From: Lithospermum erythrorhizon
Lineage: Eukaryota > Streptophyta > Magnoliopsida > Boraginales > Boraginaceae
Length of the DNA stretch: 64,000 bases
Direction of reading: 5' to 3'
Assembly (NCBI GenBank): GCA_019722365.1
Contig: JADFUC010002313.1
Location: forward strand, 1,116,001 to 1,180,000
A program made the position numbers and the translations under genes. Of the stretch, positions 61,370 through 64,000 are shown in pieces; the stretch's first letter is position 1, and each line of letters begins with the position of its first letter. The notes under the pieces were generated by a model. The model searched no databases. It was not told the DNA's origin and saw only the letters and a list, made by a program, of their open reading frames with translations.

Positions 61370-62506
61370 AATATCAAAGCCTATTCGAATTCATGCGATA
61401 TTAGTATGTATGTTAGTTTTACTTCTCATTTATACATATTGATACATGCGTAATCACTCAATGATCGTTCGGTATTACTTGCAAAACTATTAATACCGTT
61501 CCATCTTAGCATTATTATTAGTCGTGCATAATATCAATGTGTTATAAATGAGGCGTTATTAACACCGCTTCATTCGCTTTTTAATATGCGAGGCGGCCGG
61601 ATAAGATTATCTTGGTGTGTGCCTGCCATTCCTTTTTCTTAACTTGATGTCTTATATTTTTGTTGTGTTTTGTATATTTTTCTCTAGAAAGAGGAGAGGA
61701 AGAAGTATGGCTTTGTCTTTGAAGTTCAGAAGCGTCGTGCAGGATGAGGAGAGACGAAAGTGGGGATTGATGTCCAGCAGAGACTAGGCATTTGAAGTGG
61801 AAACAACAACTTAAGCTCGAATGAGTATACCAACATAAAAGATTCTACTGATATGATAATTAATTCATCATTTTATGTTTTTTTTTTTGTTTTGTTTTTT
61901 AATTCGATGTTGTCATATGTAGTTAACGGTTCCATGCAATACCACCATATGAATTATTATTCCCCAAAATTACTTGTACTATTCACGTCTTGATCTTTGG
62001 TATATTAAAATCATGTTGATCTTTTATAATAGATTGTGTAAACTTCTTATCTCGACACATTTTATTTACCTTTTTTTGTTACGAGGCTTTTTTTTATTTT
62101 TAAGGATTGTTATACCCTACTGAGGCATAATGTGGTATTAATACATATATAATGAATACCAACATATACCTCATGATGGGATTCCAAAATCATCAACCAA
62201 AAAATAATATCATATCATAAAGAAAATGTATCTAAAAACATGTCTAACAACTACAATTCATTTCTAACAACTACAATTCATTCATCTAATCTATTTTTTC
62301 ACTCGAGCTCTTTTGTTTAGAAAATATTCCATTTCTTCCACCTGTGCCTCATGATGTTCCTTTGCCATTCCGGATACATGACCTCGAACTGTATTTGGCC
62401 GAATCGATTGAATCATGAGTCAAGTTGATGCGGAGATTCCGCGTGTCACTTTTTTGTACTGCTGCGTTGTTGGTTTGTATTGGGCCAACCAACAAATGAA
62501 ACCATT
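61370..62506. other. Intergenic within the transposon-rich end
   Basis: A Lys/Arg/Glu-rich stretch at 61690-61800 might be the end of the FAR1-like frame. AT-rich sequence with poly-T follows. A short direct repeat, CTAACAACTACAATTCATT, occurs twice at about 62241-62283. No gene is recognised. Confidence 0.35.
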
Positions 62507-63920
62507 TCATGTGTGCAACCATACCATTCTTCCATATACTTCATAACAAAAGCCCATAGCGTGATTTATCATGTTGAGGCGGCTCTTGGCGATGATCAAG
62601 TGAATTGATAGGACACCTGGTATTTCCCATGAAAAATATATTGCTTTCTTGATGCGTTTCCGATTATGAAAAAGTTGTAACCATTGACATTCCATTGTGG
62701 ATGTCCTTGCGTAACCACTTAGACTTGTCAAGTACTCGTACTTTTTATCTTCTAAGTTTACCACAAAGCAGACATAGTGCTTGGTGTTTATTGTAGGGAT
62801 CAATACCTGAAATGAAACACAAAATGTGTCTATTACATCTGTAGAAATGCTAAGTGTCACTACAATTTGGAACTTAGATATTCAAAGAAATACCTTCTGA
62901 CAACTAAATGTGGGATTATTATAAACAGATTGGATACTATTGTAATATACCAGGGTGTATTACAGAAAGTATTAACATATAAATATTGAACTTACATATT
63001 CCAAACTCTAGATATCCATGTTTTGCCAATTCACAGATTTGAAATAGCTCAGTCGTTTGGCAAATGCATGTTTGGCTTTACTATCTACCCTGGTATCAAT
63101 GTGAATCCTCATATCTACACCACGTAATTCTTGCTGCATTTGGTATTGTAATCCAAATCATTTTAATTACGAAATTACAATAATTCAATATTCATTGTCT
63201 ATAGTAAATTTTCAAGAATAGTACTTACTATGTCATGCACAACCATTGTGTGTATTCTCTTGATCTTTCGTTGCTCTTGTCTCATGTTGACACGTTGTCC
63301 TCGTCCAGTATCTTGGACAACACCCATTGATCAATATTAGTCGTCCACATATATTTTACATCCGGTTAGAAATATTCCCTCCTCCATACACGTATACGGT
63401 ATTCGAGACTGCATTTTGTGTTTTCCTATTACTATTAATAAACAAAATAAATATTCCGTGATGAGTGAATACCAGTTTATACTTGTTGGTGGTATTTCAG
63501 ATGACTGAATGGATACCATGGTATGAGGAACATGGGTATTACAGATTATAACATATATGGGCATGCAACATAATAGTATTACATACCTAACACAAACATA
63601 TGTGAACCAATCGAAACCACCTCATGAGAATTAGTTAATAAACTAAATAAATATTTTACATAACTAAAAAATGTGTCTTACTTGTAAAGCTTATGATCTC
63701 AGGCATATGTTGCTACAATCTTTGCCCGTTCATCCACTTCGGCTTCGTAAATAGGTTTGTCGAATGGGCTCTTAAACACCCAGGATGGCTTAAATTCTCT
63801 CTTTCGTTTGTCCTCGTACTCGTCCCATCCCCAAACCTCTTTGTATGGTTCCTCTCCCTCCGATAAATCAACTATCTCAAAAGGTGGTGGGATCGACAAA
63901 AGTGGCTTTGGACTACCCAT
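62507..63920 (-). pseudogene. Fragments of a transposon-type Ulp1-like (C48) protein
   Basis: Minus-strand coding-like pieces occur at 63920-63699 (GSPKPLLSIPPPFEIVDLSE, an acidic then basic segment ending ATYA and a stop), about 63306-63229 (RQEQRKIKRIHTMVVHDI), about 63137-63006 (RGVDMRIHIDTRVDSKAKHA) and 62820-62507 (VLIPTINTKHYVCFVVNLED, then KKYEYLTSL). The last block resembles the catalytic His region of plant Ulp1-like peptidases carried by MULEs, but the expected Asp of the YLDSL motif is Thr and no Cys box is clear. The pieces may be exons of one degraded gene. Family assignment is moderate; inactivity is inferred. Confidence 0.4.
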
Positions 63921-64000
63921 AGAGATAAAGTTCCAAGTATTAGAACAAAATATTATTCATATTATTTCCTAATAATATCTAGGATTAAAGCTTACTCAGC

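Overview
This window is nuclear DNA of a flowering plant. The evidence is AT-rich sequence with phase-consistent GT-AG introns, TATA boxes a short way upstream of several genes, and plant-specific families: a purple acid phosphatase, laccase, pectinesterase, group C MAP kinase, dehydrin, FAR1-like transposase, and an S1-type bZIP gene with its sucrose-responsive leader peptide. A full-length relative of the tomato Tm-1 protein fits a dicot, perhaps an asterid. The species cannot be named from the sequence.

Layout, left half. An AT-rich repeat array (0.9-2.35 kb) precedes a pectinesterase gene (4.6-6.4 kb, +) that has one missing base. Next come a broken PMT26-type methyltransferase (7.7-10.6 kb, -; in-frame stop plus an absent internal exon) and an intact 8-exon purple acid phosphatase (11.3-14.1 kb, -). 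Then follow an intact two-exon mitochondrial-type DIM1/KsgA rRNA dimethyltransferase (15.1-17.8 kb, +), a small basic, probably mitochondrial protein with a frame problem in exon 1 (18.6-20.8 kb, +), and a decayed dehydrin gene (21.4-23.0 kb, -). From 26.6 to 29.8 kb lies a second array of the same AT-rich repeat family, apparently split by an LTR-like element that carries a GC-rich GAGACC-rich patch.

Layout, right half. Five minus-strand genes look intact: an S1-group bZIP with a 42-residue sucrose-control uORF (31.7-32.5 kb); an MPK7-like MAP kinase of 368 residues (36.1-38.1 kb); a 9-exon Tm-1-like protein of 749 residues (40.7-45.6 kb); a soluble inorganic pyrophosphatase of 214 residues with 8 coding exons (47.3-49.5 kb) and probably a leader intron; and a 6-exon laccase of 562 residues (51.5-53.7 kb). 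A damaged copy of one pyrophosphatase exon with its flanking introns sits just upstream of the Tm-1-like gene. From 57 kb onward the window is transposon-derived: a FAR1/FHY3-type MULE transposase pseudogene (57.3-61.3 kb) interrupted by a second copy of the LTR-like GAGACC element, followed by minus-strand fragments resembling the Ulp1-like (C48) proteins carried by some plant MULEs.

The genes do not form a pathway. No wholly new system is apparent. The most informative points are the sucrose-sensing uORF, the intact Tm-1-like gene with a pyrophosphatase fragment in its upstream region, the two linked copies of an LTR-like GAGACC element, and the high share of genes with frame or exon damage (pectinesterase, PMT, dehydrin, the small basic protein). 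That damage may be true decay or, for the single-base cases, assembly error. Exon joins were read by eye from splice motifs, frame and family similarity; no alignment was run.
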